DNA from: Zygaena filipendulae
Lineage: Eukaryota > Arthropoda > Insecta > Lepidoptera > Zygaenidae
Direction: 5' to 3'
NCBI GenBank assembly: GCA_907165275.2
Contig: OU015675.1
Span: 4,915,501-4,979,500, forward strand
Length of the DNA stretch: 64,000 nucleotides
The notes under the pieces were generated by a model. It did not search any database. It was not told the origin of the DNA and saw nothing but the letters and a program-made list of their open reading frames with translations. Positions 44,552 through 56,160 of this stretch are shown in pieces. Within the stretch, counting starts at the first letter, position 1. Every line of letters begins with the position of its first letter. Position numbers and translations under genes: made by a program.

Positions 44552-44972
44552 AATCTAATATATATAAATCACGTGTCACGTTGTTTGTCCGCGATGGACT
44601 CCGAAACTACTGAACGGATTTTGATAAAATTTTGTAACCGTTTATAATATGGTCCAACTTAAAAGATAGGATAGTTTTTATCCCGGAATTCCCTCGGGAA
44701 CTGAAGGACATAGAGTACTTTTTTCCCGCAACCTCTGCGGGAACTCCGAAATTACCGCGGATGAAATCGCGGGGGACAGCTAGTCTTAATATATATAAAT
44801 CACATGTCACGTTGTTTGTCCGCGATGGACTCCGAAACTACTGAACGGATTTTGATAAAATTTTGTAACCGTTTATAATATGGTCCAACTTAAAAGATAG
44901 GATAGTTTTTATCCCGGGATTCCCGCGGGAACTCCAAAATTACCGCGGATGAAATCGCGGGGGACAGCTAGT
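44552..44972 (+). mobile_element. Tandem pair of one shared-tail retroposon (family E)
   Basis: Copies at about 44552-44784 and 44785-44972 both read aatatatataaatcac, gtccgcgatggactccgaaa, taccgcggatgaaatcgcgg and GGGGACAGCTAGT. They differ mainly by an extra ~44 bp in the first. Head-to-tail duplication after insertion is likely. Confidence 0.85.
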
Positions 44973-45430
44973 AATATTATATTTTGTGGTCAGTCACTAG
45001 TAATGATAAACACATTAGAACTTACATTACACACACTTAGAACAGACTTAAAATGAGGTTCCATATTTCTCTTGTAGGTATGTATGTACGTTCGTGATAC
45101 ACAACCGATTGTTTTTTTAGTTGATTAGTAGATATATCTCTAATCTCTATATATAGATGAGAAGGTTTAATTAGGTAGATATATAAAATACTGAGGCGAG
45201 TCGGTTCATTTATAAAAAGTGTGCTTGTATCTCTCAGTCAAGTTTTTTCTTATAATACTTATGTACTATAGACGTTTGACTAAAGATCATCAAAATTCAA
45301 AATTTCAAATATTTATTATTTTATGAGTATTGAGTAGAGGTTTCAAATGGTTGTTGGGACCTAGTTCATGACATGTGATATTAAATAACGATGTGGTTGA
45401 CGATTGTAAACACATCCTAGCTTGGAACGA

Positions 45431-45530
45431 GAACTGACTTTCTGGTGAGGCTACCGGAACACACTGTTTTAAATGCTTGACGACGACGACGAAAGATTTA
45501 CAACTTGAAAATGGCAAATATTCAGCCAGG
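45431..45530 (-). mobile_element. Diverged P1 retroposon piece
   Basis: Contains a worn ccggaacacactgttttaaatg segment matching the P1 family in the orientation opposite to the adjoining copy at 45559. Confidence 0.5.
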
Positions 45531-45558
45531 CACTATGTAAAGTGAAGAAACCAATAGC

Positions 45559-45799
45559 ATGGTGGTAGGGCGCTCTCTAGTGCCCGGCTGGCTAGCTACC
45601 ACCTTCGAGTTGCAAATCTGTCGCCAAGCACCTAACGGTGTGTTCCGGCAGCCCAACTTGAGAGCCAGTTTCCATCCCCATTCCAAGTGGGCAACGCACC
45701 TGCATGCCTTCTGGTGTTGCAGATGTCCATGGGCGGCGGTAATCACTTACCATCAGGTGTACCACTTGCCCGTTTGCCTCCTATGACATAAAAAAAAAG
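45559..45799 (+). mobile_element. Poly(A) retroposon P1, copy 3
   Basis: Runs from ggtggtagggcgctctctag to atgacat followed by nine A. It contains a 75-codon ATG frame (45559-45786) similar to the minus-strand frame of 36029-36313. The frame contains no known domain. Confidence 0.75.
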
Positions 45800-46255
45800 T
45801 AAGATTTCATCACGAGATTTTCACGTCATGAAATCTCTTGTTTTATTAAAAAAGGTTACTCTACTTGTCCATGAGATACTCCCGTCTCGCTTCAAGAAAA
45901 ACTGTATTCTGTAATAGGTACCTACAGTGTACATTTCCTATTTCAGTGTTGTACAACATGCACCTATCTCTAATCGCTCGGACCTCAATCCTAAGCGATG
46001 ACTGCACAGAAATGCCTCACTCGCTTCAGCTATCTGACGAAGGGTGCACCATGACTTGCCATCCTTATAAGCACCAACCCTCTGATATAGAATTATTCAT
46101 ACAATCACCCCGGGGTGCGAGTGAAAATGATCGCTGTATAAGCACGAATGTTATCACATATAACAAATAAACTTAATACGTGTTGGTATGTGTGTATTGT
46201 TTTGCGTACCTATATCTCACATTATGTATTTTATACTAGTTGCATTTTCCTGTCT

Positions 46256-46402
46256 AATATATGTAAACACCTTTCTAATTTCCTCTCTCTTATAATCTGT
46301 CCACTCAAAGATTGCCTAGGAGAGATCGCTTTAAGTGATAAGGCCACCTAAATTTGTAAACACTTTTTTTTTATTTGGTGTACAATAAAGCGTTATCTAT
46401 CG
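46256..46402 (+). mobile_element. LINE 3' end fragment (family L3)
   Basis: Contains agattgcctaggagagatcg, gataaggccacct and ggtgtacaataaagcg, the form of a lepidopteran LINE 3' UTR; no coding part remains. Confidence 0.55.
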
Positions 46403-46406
46403 TCGT

Positions 46407-46655
46407 GTCTGTAAGTCCAAATTAAAAGCTTTTCACTAAATAAGTATTAAAGTAAAAATCATTTATTAAAAATTTTCTCTGTCTATCTGTCTTTTTGTTC
46501 CAGCTAATTTCTGAAACGGCTGAACCGATTTTAATGGGACTTTCACTGGCAGCTAGCTGACGTTATAAGGAGTAACTTAGACTACTTTTATTTTAGAAAA
46601 AATAGTCGCCGCAAATTCAGAAACTCACGCGGGTGAAACCGCTGAGCACAGCTTG
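46407..46655 (+). mobile_element. Retroposon of shared-tail family C
   Basis: Head gtgtctgtaagtccaaatta, body ttgttccagctaatttctga, ggagtaacttagactac and tail CGGGTGAAACCGCTGAGCAC. Confidence 0.7.
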
Positions 46656-46974
46656 TGTACACTAATATTAAAAAGAGAAAAGATTTGATTTTTTTAATGT
46701 TTATTTATTTGTAATGAATAAACCCAAAAATTACTGAAACGATTTTAAACGTTCAAGTTCATTTATAGGAAGGTACAGTGTTCCTGAGTCATGAGTGACG
46801 ACATCAGGGTTTTACTCGCATTAACATCGAAGTTCTCACGAAAGTTCCGGTATAAAAAAATCCTTTTCTGTAGATACCTCTGAGAACGTATAATATGCAA
46901 AATGAGAGCTGCTACTCCGTGAGAATTAATTGAGTAGTTAGTAAAAGCATCACAACACATTCGCAATTAAAATC

Positions 46975-47273
46975 CATTCTAATATTATAAATGCGAAATT
47001 AATTGTGCATGTCTGTCTGTTACGCTTTCACGCCTTAACGGCTCAACCAATCATCATAAAAATTTTGCATACACGTTGTCAAGGGTAAAAAAGGACATAG
47101 GGTACATTTATCTCAGAATTCCCGCGGGAACTCCAAAATAAACGTCGGTGAAATCTCATGAAATTTTGCTTACTACACGTCAGGGGTAAAGAATAGAATA
47201 TAGATACTTTTACCCCGGAATCCCTGAGGGATTTCCGAAATTAACGCACGTGAAACCGTGGGGAACAGCTAGT
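46975..47273 (+). mobile_element. Two consecutive shared-tail retroposon units, family A
   Basis: First unit (46975 to about 47155) runs from attataaatgcgaaattaat to a truncated aacgtcggtgaaatc tail. A second unit without a head ends at GGGGAACAGCTAGT (47273). Confidence 0.75.
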
Positions 47274-48368
47274 ATGTAATCGGTATAATAGGATACCAGC
47301 GATTATACACATCGAAGTATTGACCTTTAAAATTTAGACCTTAAGAACTGTATAAGTATAGGCAAGTAAAGCCGAAATTACAATGGACGTAAATTCAGTG
47401 TAAGTTTATTGAAACTCTATTATGATGGTAGTAGGCTAAGATGGTAATTAATCGAGGGCGAAAATACTTTGAGAAAAATATATTCCAAATTAATTCGAAA
47501 ACTTATAAGAAATTATTTTTGGGAGAAAAAATATTATTATTATTATAATTTTTTTTTTTATTAAAACAAGCGTAACTTTGAAGAAAATTTACGCGGTTTA
47601 GTGGTGAAGTCGGTAAATCAGCTCGTGTCGCCACCTGAAAGGAGAGGTTTTATTAAAAAAGTTGTCGATCCTATCCTACCATACTTCAGTATTAAAATTG
47701 TTGACCCTAAAATCCTCGGAACTTATTTTCGAATATAAATGAGGGGACTAAATAGAATATTCAGATATTACAGGCAGGTAGGTACATAGGTACTATAGCT
47801 ACGTATCTAGGTACTAGCGTCTCTCGGTCCTTTGAAGATTTTATCGACAAAAGAAAAGAGACGATTGTTTTTTAACAAAATTGCACGAAAATTGAATTTC
47901 TTTCTATCTATCATGAGAGAATAATCAAAGACAATATTGTAATCTCGTTTTCCACTAAGGCGACATCCAATCGTAGAATTAGGTCCGTCATGTTCAAAGA
48001 ATCATCGATCCTTATTTTCGTTGACTTTAAATACCAATTCCGTCAGAACCCCAGTGCGGCTGTTACGATACAAATAATGTATGTAGATACCTACATAGGT
48101 GCACTAAATTTGATTTTTGACGGTTTTTACGTATATTTCAATTTTAAGTACTTATTGTAATATAAATACATAAAAAATGAGCCCTTTACTAGAAAGTGTG
48201 ACAATTATTTTGGTTTCTTATTATTATAAAAAAGGATGTAGATACATATAGTGTCAAATATTTTATGTAATATTTTTTCTTTTAGCAGAATATTTTTGTA
48301 ACGTTATTTTGGCTCCCAGGAGACTTCAATATTGTAATTTTTTTACACTCTATTCCCACTTTGCCTTA
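47274..48368. other. Intergenic, no gene seen
   Basis: AT-rich, with no recognised repeat or coding frame. Confidence 0.4.
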
Positions 48369-48568
48369 TCCTACTAATATTATAAATGTGAAAGTGTGGA
48401 TGTTTGGATGTTTGCTACTCAATCACGCAAAAACGGCTGAATGGATTTGGATGAAATTTGGCAAGCACGTTGTCAGTGGTTTAGAGAAGGACATAGGGTA
48501 CTTTTTGTTCCGTAATTCCCGCGGGAACTCCGAAATTACCGCAGGTAAAACCACGGGGCACAGCTAGT
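48369..48568 (+). mobile_element. Shared-tail retroposon, family A, full-length-looking
   Basis: Head tcctactaatattataaatg, body tactcaatcacgcaaaaacg, tail ggtaaaaccacggggcacag then CTAGT. 200 bp. Confidence 0.85.
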
Positions 48569-49107
48569 ATATAATAATAGAAAAATATCGATACCTCAAT
48601 CTGATCCAATAATAATGATTGAACTATACAAGATTTTCCCGCGATCTTGGCCCTATCAATTTTGGTATCCCTTTAGGACTTACTCCACGGGATAAAAAAT
48701 ATCTTATCATCGCTGCGCGTGCGAATCCGCGTAAGAGAAACTTGTAAAGACCGCGTTACTTTTTGACAGGACGAATAAAAAACTTAATATCGCAGCGATT
48801 TCAATTCTTATTACCGACTGAACATAACAGCTTGTTTTTTACAACTTTCTTTATTGGAAAATAACGTAAATTTACTCATATAGTTGGCTTAGGTTTTGTG
48901 CCAAGTCACTTACCTATTTGAATTTTGCGCGTTTTATTGTTACACGGTATTTACAAACTGCTCTTACGCGGTTTCGTACGCGCAGTGACGCTATGAACCT
49001 ATGACACACCTTGCTATGGTGCCGGTAATAAAAGCCGTACTAAGTAATTATTTTATTTCTATAAGATTCTTGTAACGTAAAGAAATCTATTAAACGCTTT
49101 ATGGCTA

Positions 49108-49268
49108 TGTTTTTACTTAGTCACTGTTTTAAAAATTCACAGTTTTGGGAATATTGCGGTAAATATGCTTAGGATGGCAGCAAAAGAAGTTTTGGACAAG
49201 TTAGAGCATTTGCTCTAACTTCCTTTGCAACGGTGGCGCGTCTGCCCCACCTACATGTCCTCTCTAGT
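49108..49268 (-). repeat. Interspersed repeat R5, copy 2
   Basis: Reverse-complement match to 38452-38615. Confidence 0.65.
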
Positions 49269-49279
49269 TAATTTATTTG

Positions 49280-49467
49280 CTCTGTGAGAACACCGAAATT
49301 AACACGGGTAAAACTATGTGCATTTAATTTTTCATACCTACTACACGTTGTCAAGAGTGGGTTACAGAAAAAAATATACATATGGTAGTAGGCAGGTACT
49401 TTTAACTCGGAATGTACCCGCGGGATCGGCGAAACTAACGCGGGTAAAACCGCGGGTAACAGCTAGT
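49280..49467 (+). mobile_element. Worn shared-tail retroposon fragments
   Basis: Two successive tails, near 49285-49320 and 49400-49467, the latter ending gggtaaaaccgcgggtaaca then GCTAGT. Confidence 0.6.
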
Positions 49468-49818
49468 AGGTAAATATTACTCGGAATTCAGAAATAAAAA
49501 ACACACGGCTGGCCGATAGTAAAAAAAGTTCGTAAAAAACACGAAACTTCCTTATCCGGAAGATAAGTTTTACATTTATATACCTATGTATTTATGATGC
49601 CTCGCCGCCCTCCCTCCTACGCTATAACCTTAGAAGCTAAATTCACATAAAAATATACCGACAAGCAAACATAATTTCCTTTCGCGCAGTAGGTAAGTAA
49701 GTACTCACATAATATATAAAAGTTTGGGCCTAACATTAGGTATCGGGAAACGTATTTACCTACTTTCATATCTCAATAATTCTGAGTAAACATATCCTTG
49801 ATATTACAAATCTGATAA

Positions 49819-50026
49819 TCCTACTAATATTATAAATGTGAAAGTGTGGCTGTTTGGATGTTTGGATGTACAAACTGAATCACGCAAAAATGGCTGAAGG
49901 GATTTGGATGAAATTTGGCATGCACGTTGTCAGGGGGTACAGAAAAGGACATAGGGTACTTTTTATCCCGGAATTCCCGCGAGAACTCCGAAATTACCGC
50001 GTGTGAAACCGCGTGGCACAGCTAGT
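49819..50026 (+). mobile_element. Shared-tail retroposon, family A, full-length-looking
   Basis: Head tcctactaatattataaatg, body tgaatcacgcaaaaatggct, ggacatagggtactttttat and tail GTGAAACCGCGTGGCACAGC then TAGT. 208 bp, close to 48369 and 52160 copies. Confidence 0.87.
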
Positions 50027-50754
50027 ACCTATTTAATATACTTACAAGAAAAATTGGTCGAGAGTTCTTGTAATAAAGTCATCTCATATACAATCATGAA
50101 GCAAACAGGAGAGTTAAAATAAGTCACTCAATTACTTTTCTGGAGTAGCAACAAGATTTAGAGAAATGAAATAGTCGTATGAAACTCAATGAAAATTCGC
50201 GTTTAGCTTTCAGATGTTCAGCATACGTAAATCTTAGGACCTGGATGCCAGGCATTCCCCATCCGAATGCTTAGAATAGACTACGTAAGTCCGTAACTCA
50301 GAGGTTGAATACTTCATTCCTATAAGAAAGAATTCACTAAAGCTTAGAGGCTCTTTCTTTAAAAAAAATATTTTCAATTTATCACAACCGTATAAGTGGT
50401 AAACTTCACTTTTAAAACTTTTAAACTTTTATATTATAATGTATTTATAATAATGTTTTTTTTTGTGTTTTTTTCGTGTTACCAAAGAAAGAGGTATTTT
50501 AAAAGTTTAAAAGTGAAATAAAAAAGGCAGTTTAATCGCATAGTTGCGAAATCTTTCAGACAACTCTTACTTGAAAGGAAGGAAGAACAAAATCTAATAG
50601 GTGTAAAAAAATCTCAACCAGCCTAGTTGCTTTTTTGGTGTGTTCATATTAATTAGGAGTGTTTTGTTTTAATGAAAGTGTGAGTTCCTGCGGGGATTCC
50701 GAAACTCAGGCCGGTGAAACCGTGGAGCACTGCTGCTACTCGTAGTCTAGGTAT

Positions 50755-51386
50755 ACCTACTAATATTATGAAGAGCAAAAGTTTGTGAGTTTGTGACGTT
50801 GTAGGGGGTAATCTCTGGGTCTACTGAACCGATTTTGAAAATTTTTTCACTCGTAGGAAGCTACAGTGATCCTAAATGTCATAGAGTACTTTTTACTCCG
50901 GAATTCCCGCGGGAACTCCGAATTTCCCACGGGTAAAACCACGGGGGAACAGCTATCTCTGGATCTACTGAATCGATTTTGAAAATTATTTCACTTATAG
51001 GAAGCTACAGTGATCCTGAGTGTCATAGGGTTCTTTTATTTCGGAATTCCCGCGGAACCTCCGAATTTCCCGCGGGTAAAACCACGGGGGTAAAGCTATC
51101 TCTGGATCTACTGAACCGATTTTGAAAACTATTTCACTTATAGGAAGCTGCAGTGATCCTGATAGGGTAAGATAGGGTCTAATAGGGTAGGATAGGGTAC
51201 TTTTATCCCTGAATTCCCGCGGGAACTCCGGAGTTTGTGAGGTTGGAATCTCTAGATCTACTGAACCCATTTTGAAAAAAAATTCACTTATAGGAAGCTA
51301 AAGTGATTTTGAGTGACATAGTGTTAAGGGAATTCCCGCGGGAACTCCAAAATACCGCGGGTGGAACCGCGGGGGTCAGCTATAAT
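50755..51386 (+). repeat. Tandem array of four retroposon units (about 144-150 bp each)
   Basis: The phrase atctct(g/a)g(g/a)tctactga begins at 50811, 50955, 51098 and 51248. Each unit continues with ttcact.ataggaagcta and ggaattcccgcgg and reaches the retroposon tail before the next starts. Only the first unit has the family head (ctaatattatgaagagc) and only the last ends in AGCTATAAT. The third unit has an extra atagggtaagatagggt stretch. Confidence 0.85.
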
Positions 51387-51973
51387 ATATATAATAAGTC
51401 ACCGTTACCGAAATGTGATAGTAACTCTGAACCTGTTCGGCTTAAAATTGAGTCTAAAGTGAGAACCTCTAGAGGCTCATAAGACAACCATTTCAAAATA
51501 AATACAGAAGGAATCATCAGAATAATTACATTATTTGCAAGGCACTGGGTTCTGGGCCCGCGCACTTGGGGCGACAGTATGTAGGTAGGTACCTACTGCA
51601 AACATTTAGCGAATTTTATGATACCATTACCCAAGTTTATGTCATCTCATTACAGAATAATTGCTATGGTCGTATTTATTATTATAACTAGCGGACGAGC
51701 GATAATCTCCACTCTAATTAGGAGTTTCGCAATGGAGTCGGGTCTGTAATAATAATAGGTGATTTTATATTTTATTTTATTTTTTAATAAAATCAATATT
51801 AGCAACATTACATGATTCAATACACAAGTTTAAGGCATATTATTATAGGTCTTATCTTTCAAACAGTACCAAAAGTAATAACAGCATATTTCGGGAAACA
51901 CACAAGTTTCTTTGATTCTTTACTATTTTTGTCGTGGAAATAACGCAAACGTGGTTCAAATTACATATTGTAT

Positions 51974-52358
51974 TATACTAGCTGTGCCCCGCGGTTTCAG
52001 CCGCGGTAATTTCAGAGTTCCCGGGGGAATTTCGGGATAAAAAGTAGCCTATGTCCTTCTCTGTACCCCTGACAACGTTTATGCACTTCAGGATGATCGA
52101 TTAAGCCGTTGAGGCGTGAAATCGTAACAAACAAACAAATAAACAAACCCACTTTTTCATCCTACTAATATTATAAATATGAAAGTGTGGATGTTTGGAT
52201 ATTTGGATGTTTGTTACTCAATCACGCAAAAACGGCTGAACGGATTTGGATGAAATTTGACATTCACGTTGTCTACAGAGAAGGACATAGGGTACTTTTT
52301 ATCCCGGAATTCCCGCGGGAACTCCGTAATTACCGCGAGTGAAACCGCGGGGCACAGG
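51974..52358. mobile_element. Two family A retroposons converging head to head
   Basis: A minus-strand copy (51974-52150, tail CTAGCTGTGCCCCGCGG at its left) meets a plus-strand copy (52160-52358, tail gtgaaaccgcggggcacagg at its right). Together they form a large imperfect palindrome. Confidence 0.8.
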
Positions 52359-54031
52359 ATTTATACTGGTTATAATTTTACTTATTCGAGTCCTCAATAA
52401 TATTATAAAAAAAACCTAATAACTCACAGAGAAAATCCTCAAAGAAGCTGATTTACGTGGGTGAATAACCTCTACATCTAATTTGGCGGCACGTCAGCAG
52501 CAGTACAAAGGAAAGGGGTGTAGAATGACAATTAGTGTAAGATCGCTTCGGTGACCCGGGCGCACGATTTTATTAAAAAATATTTTTTGGATAATTACGG
52601 CAAAACTTATGTTATATTTTAAAGATATTTGAGACTAGAATCGAATACACACCCTCGTTCAATAACGCACCCCGTTTAACCTTTCATTCTGTAGGCACAT
52701 CCAGTCTGGAAAGCGGGGTCTCAGCAGTCAGAGTTAAGTACCTGCCTTATCTAAGCGCCCTCACAAGAGTGTGTTGAAAGACATTGTTCGATGCACGTGC
52801 GTATGTGGTTATACATAATATGATGAGTAAGGATAGTAAGGATACAAAGGAAGGTTTAACACATTAACTGTAATATGTTTATATGATGATAAAAAACAAA
52901 AAATACACCTTTTAGTATTATTTATAGGCCATTTCTATCCCCACTATTATCCACTTTGATGACAAAATACACTCTCCACGTTGTACACATCCCTTGTCAA
53001 CTGACAATGGACGAATTCTAAACTGTGTACGATATAACGAAGTGAATAGCTCTCCCTCGAGGGTACTTATACCTACGGACATTACTAAGATATAATGCGA
53101 ATTGTATTTGTTTACGTCTATATTATGTCCATATGCATGGTTAATTAATCCATTAAGCAAGCAAAGCAAAAGTGATAAAGTTATTATCAAAAAAATAGAA
53201 CAATAGTTATCCTAAACCAGAGAGCATAGTTTGTTTTCGATGTTAGTGTCAAATTTGAACCTATAAAACAATCCTGTGCGTAGTATTCAAAGACACAAGA
53301 AACAAAAAATCATTGCTGTCAAACAACTTTTCACATCACGAGCGAAAAATATAAAAGAGACGAGCGAGAAATTCGTGTCAAAGTGACAAGCTTACAATAA
53401 AAACCATCAGTTCACAAATAATTTTTAACTGCTTCTATACGTAATAGCTAGGTACGTGTGGAGATTCCCTCATGACATTTTCCTTCATCGTATAGTTGTA
53501 ATTCGTACACAGACGCAGATATGAAAAGACCCAAATACGAGCCTTGAATCGAAGCCCCGCTAGTTAAAATGCGATTGTATTACTATTAACTAATTAGTTT
53601 CACCAAAATAAATTCGGCGTAGAACATCAAAAGTAATGTAAAGCTTTAAATTTTTAACAATAAAATCGCTTCAACCGCCTCCTGCACTTTCGTTCGTTGG
53701 CGTTGTATTGTCTACGTAATTTTGCCTCGCTCGGCCGGCACAAACAAGAAGCAAAATTCCTAAGTCCCTTATTATGCTTTGAAGTCGGCAAACGTAAACT
53801 TCCTTAGAAGTTTCGCGAGGTGCAGATTAATTTTCTTGCTTAAAAGCTGGATTTTGAACGCTTAAAGCTTCGAGAATTGTGCCATTATTAATGGCAGACT
53901 TATAAATCTCCTATACACTTTTGGGGGCATTTTAAAAGTTGCGGTAAGGTGAGAACTTAAGGTACTCATCCACGAAGCAAGTCCAGCTACCTCCTGCAAT
54001 CCCACGTTTTATTGACTCTCATTAATGAAAT
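52359..54031. other. Intergenic; one odd minus-strand frame at 52918-53190
   Basis: No gene is supported. A minus-strand frame at 52918-53190 begins with a hydrophobic run and contains CILSSKWIIVG, but it has no ATG at its start. A TATAAAAG motif lies at 53351-53358 on the + strand without a recognisable gene after it. Confidence 0.3.
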
Positions 54032-54210
54032 AGCTTTTCCCTGCAGGTTCACCCGCGCAACTTTCAAAATTCCCTCAAGAATTCCGAGATGATAAAATTA
54101 ATATTATATTTTGTTTATACAGAAAATATTCTGTGTGCCAAATTTTATGTAAATGCATTCATGCATTATTGAATAACAAGCATCCAAACATCTACAAACT
54201 TTTAAATGTA
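54032..54210 (-). mobile_element. Worn shared-tail retroposon fragment
   Basis: Contains tttccctgcaggttcacccg and attccctcaagaattccgag in minus orientation, followed by a degraded body. Confidence 0.5.
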
Positions 54211-54766
54211 TAAAAATTAATTAAATAATATAATATTCGTAGGACTCCTCAAGGTTACAAGCAACAAAGTAAATAAGGCTAAGTTTGTAGGTTTTTTGCT
54301 AAAATTTTCTGATAAAACATAATCCATTTGGTATTCTATACACATAAATAAAATTGAAATGTCTAGCTGTATGCTATATAAAATATTAATATAACTTGCC
54401 TTTTACTTCGCTCAGATGATTATTGAACTTATTGAAGCATGCATAAATATTATTTTAATTGTCTATCTTGTATAGTTTATGTCTAAAAATACTTTTCAAT
54501 CAATCCTAAAATTCACGCCGGTGAAACCGCCAGAAACTGGTAGTTTATTAATAATATTTTTGCATAGTCTTTTTTGGTCATTATTCGGTATTAATAAATA
54601 CAGCTGACAACTGACAGCTGTCAGCGCACGCCCTGCCCAAAACCATCAAGGTGGTTGACTTATTTCTCTTTCACAAAAAATGTTCCCACATTTACAAAAT
54701 GTGTGGTACCTCCGGGCTCTACCTACATATTTAACCGTCTAAATTTTGGTTTGTATCAGTTTCTTA

Positions 54767-54999
54767 TGCCTGCACTACATTATCGCCGATGATCGTCGAT
54801 CGTGTGATCGTGTGATCGGCGATCATGTGGACACCTTAACGCGATCACAGGCGATTCCCTTTGATGCGTGCCCAAAAACCAACAACTCACAGGTCGCAAG
54901 CGATCATAGACAATGATCGGCGAGTACAGCCGAGTATGCCCTCTACACTATCGTGATCGCGTACAATCGTTTGTACTCGGCGATAATGTAGTGGAGCCA
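54767..54999. mobile_element. MITE with TTA target duplication (PIF/Harbinger-like)
   Basis: Ends TGCCTGCACTACATTATCGC and the complement of TGGCTCCACTACATTATCGC. TTA on both sides (54764-54766 and 55000-55002). The interior is packed with GATCG/CGATC motifs. 233 bp, no transposase. Confidence 0.82.
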
Positions 55000-55002
55000 T
55001 TA

Positions 55003-55980
55003 CACTTTTACCTTGGACCTACACGGGGTCGGCTTTCTCAATCATTCGGTGCAATTTATGACGTTGGTGAGCGTTCCCCTCCTTCAGACCTACCCAGCCT
55101 CCTCAGATCCCAATGAACACTCGGCATCTCGTTATTTTTAGCCAAGGAAAGGTGCTTTTTCACCACGCGATCTTCTTCGTACAACGTAACCGTACCCACG
55201 CAACCTTGACTCTATTATTTTGTCAGGTATTGGAGCAACCTTAAAACTTTTTCTTTTTTTATGTGAATTTTTTTTTCTAGAATAAGAAAAGAAATAAGGA
55301 ATTATCCCATTTAAGTTGCTCACGTCTGAACAGTCAGTATAATGGGGTACTGTAATATCACCGTTAAACCCAGCGTATTGGTACACTCGCAGTCGTTATC
55401 CTTCAAAATTGCCCCTCGTATGAAGCACTTGTACGGTATAATCTGCAATCATATTTGTCCAAAATTGTACTTTTATAACCGTACCCGATAGGTGTATAAA
55501 AAGTAACCCATTTTTACTATTTTGATTCTGAGAAATATAGGCGTTATACCATAGGTTTTATAGGCACTGATTTACTAAATACAACGTAATTTTTTATGCG
55601 TCAATGGTTCGTTTTATCATATTCCATGCAGTTCGATGCTAAAACTTATAATTGTAAATATTCGCAAATCTGACGCATTACACGAGTGCACTGAAAGTAA
55701 CCGTGATTAAACGTTTAGGAAAACTGTTAACTGAGACTACTCAACACTTCTAGGACTAGAAAATGTAAAAAAAAAATCTATTTGGCGTAAGATCTGATTA
55801 AGCTATTTATCGATCTTGCAATATACGGAGAAAATACATCAGAATCAAAATCACAAAATTGAATTCCATTTATATAGATTGAGTTTTTTTTTCGGGTCGG
55901 TCATATTTATTTTATACCACAGATAAATAATTAGTTTAAAAATAATTATTATTGAAAATCAGTCATAAATTGTTAAAAAT
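55003..55980. other. Intergenic, no gene seen
   Basis: Mixed composition. Short frames on both strands (up to 82 codons) match no known family. Confidence 0.35.
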
Positions 55981-55984
55981 GTCC

Positions 55985-56160
55985 TAAATAAAATAAAATT
56001 AATAAAATAAAAAATTAAATAAATTAAATTAAAAATAAATTACATTAAAAATAAATTAAATTAAAAGAAATTAAATTAAATTGAAAATAAATTAAATAAA
56101 AATAAATTAAATTAAAAATAAAATAAATTAAAATAAAATAAAATTTTAATTTTTGTTAAT
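55985..56160. repeat. Low-complexity AAATTAAATAA tract
   Basis: About 175 bp almost wholly of A and T on this strand, built of irregular aaataaatt and aaattaaatt units. Confidence 0.85.

Noticed and set aside
45865..46170. 101-codon frame as a gene
   Set aside because: No domain and no homologous frame seen in the window. It is followed by LINE tail sequence and may be repeat-derived.
53351..53358. TATAAAAG as the promoter of an unseen gene
   Set aside because: A good TATA-like match, but no start codon with a meaningful frame or exon follows on the + strand.
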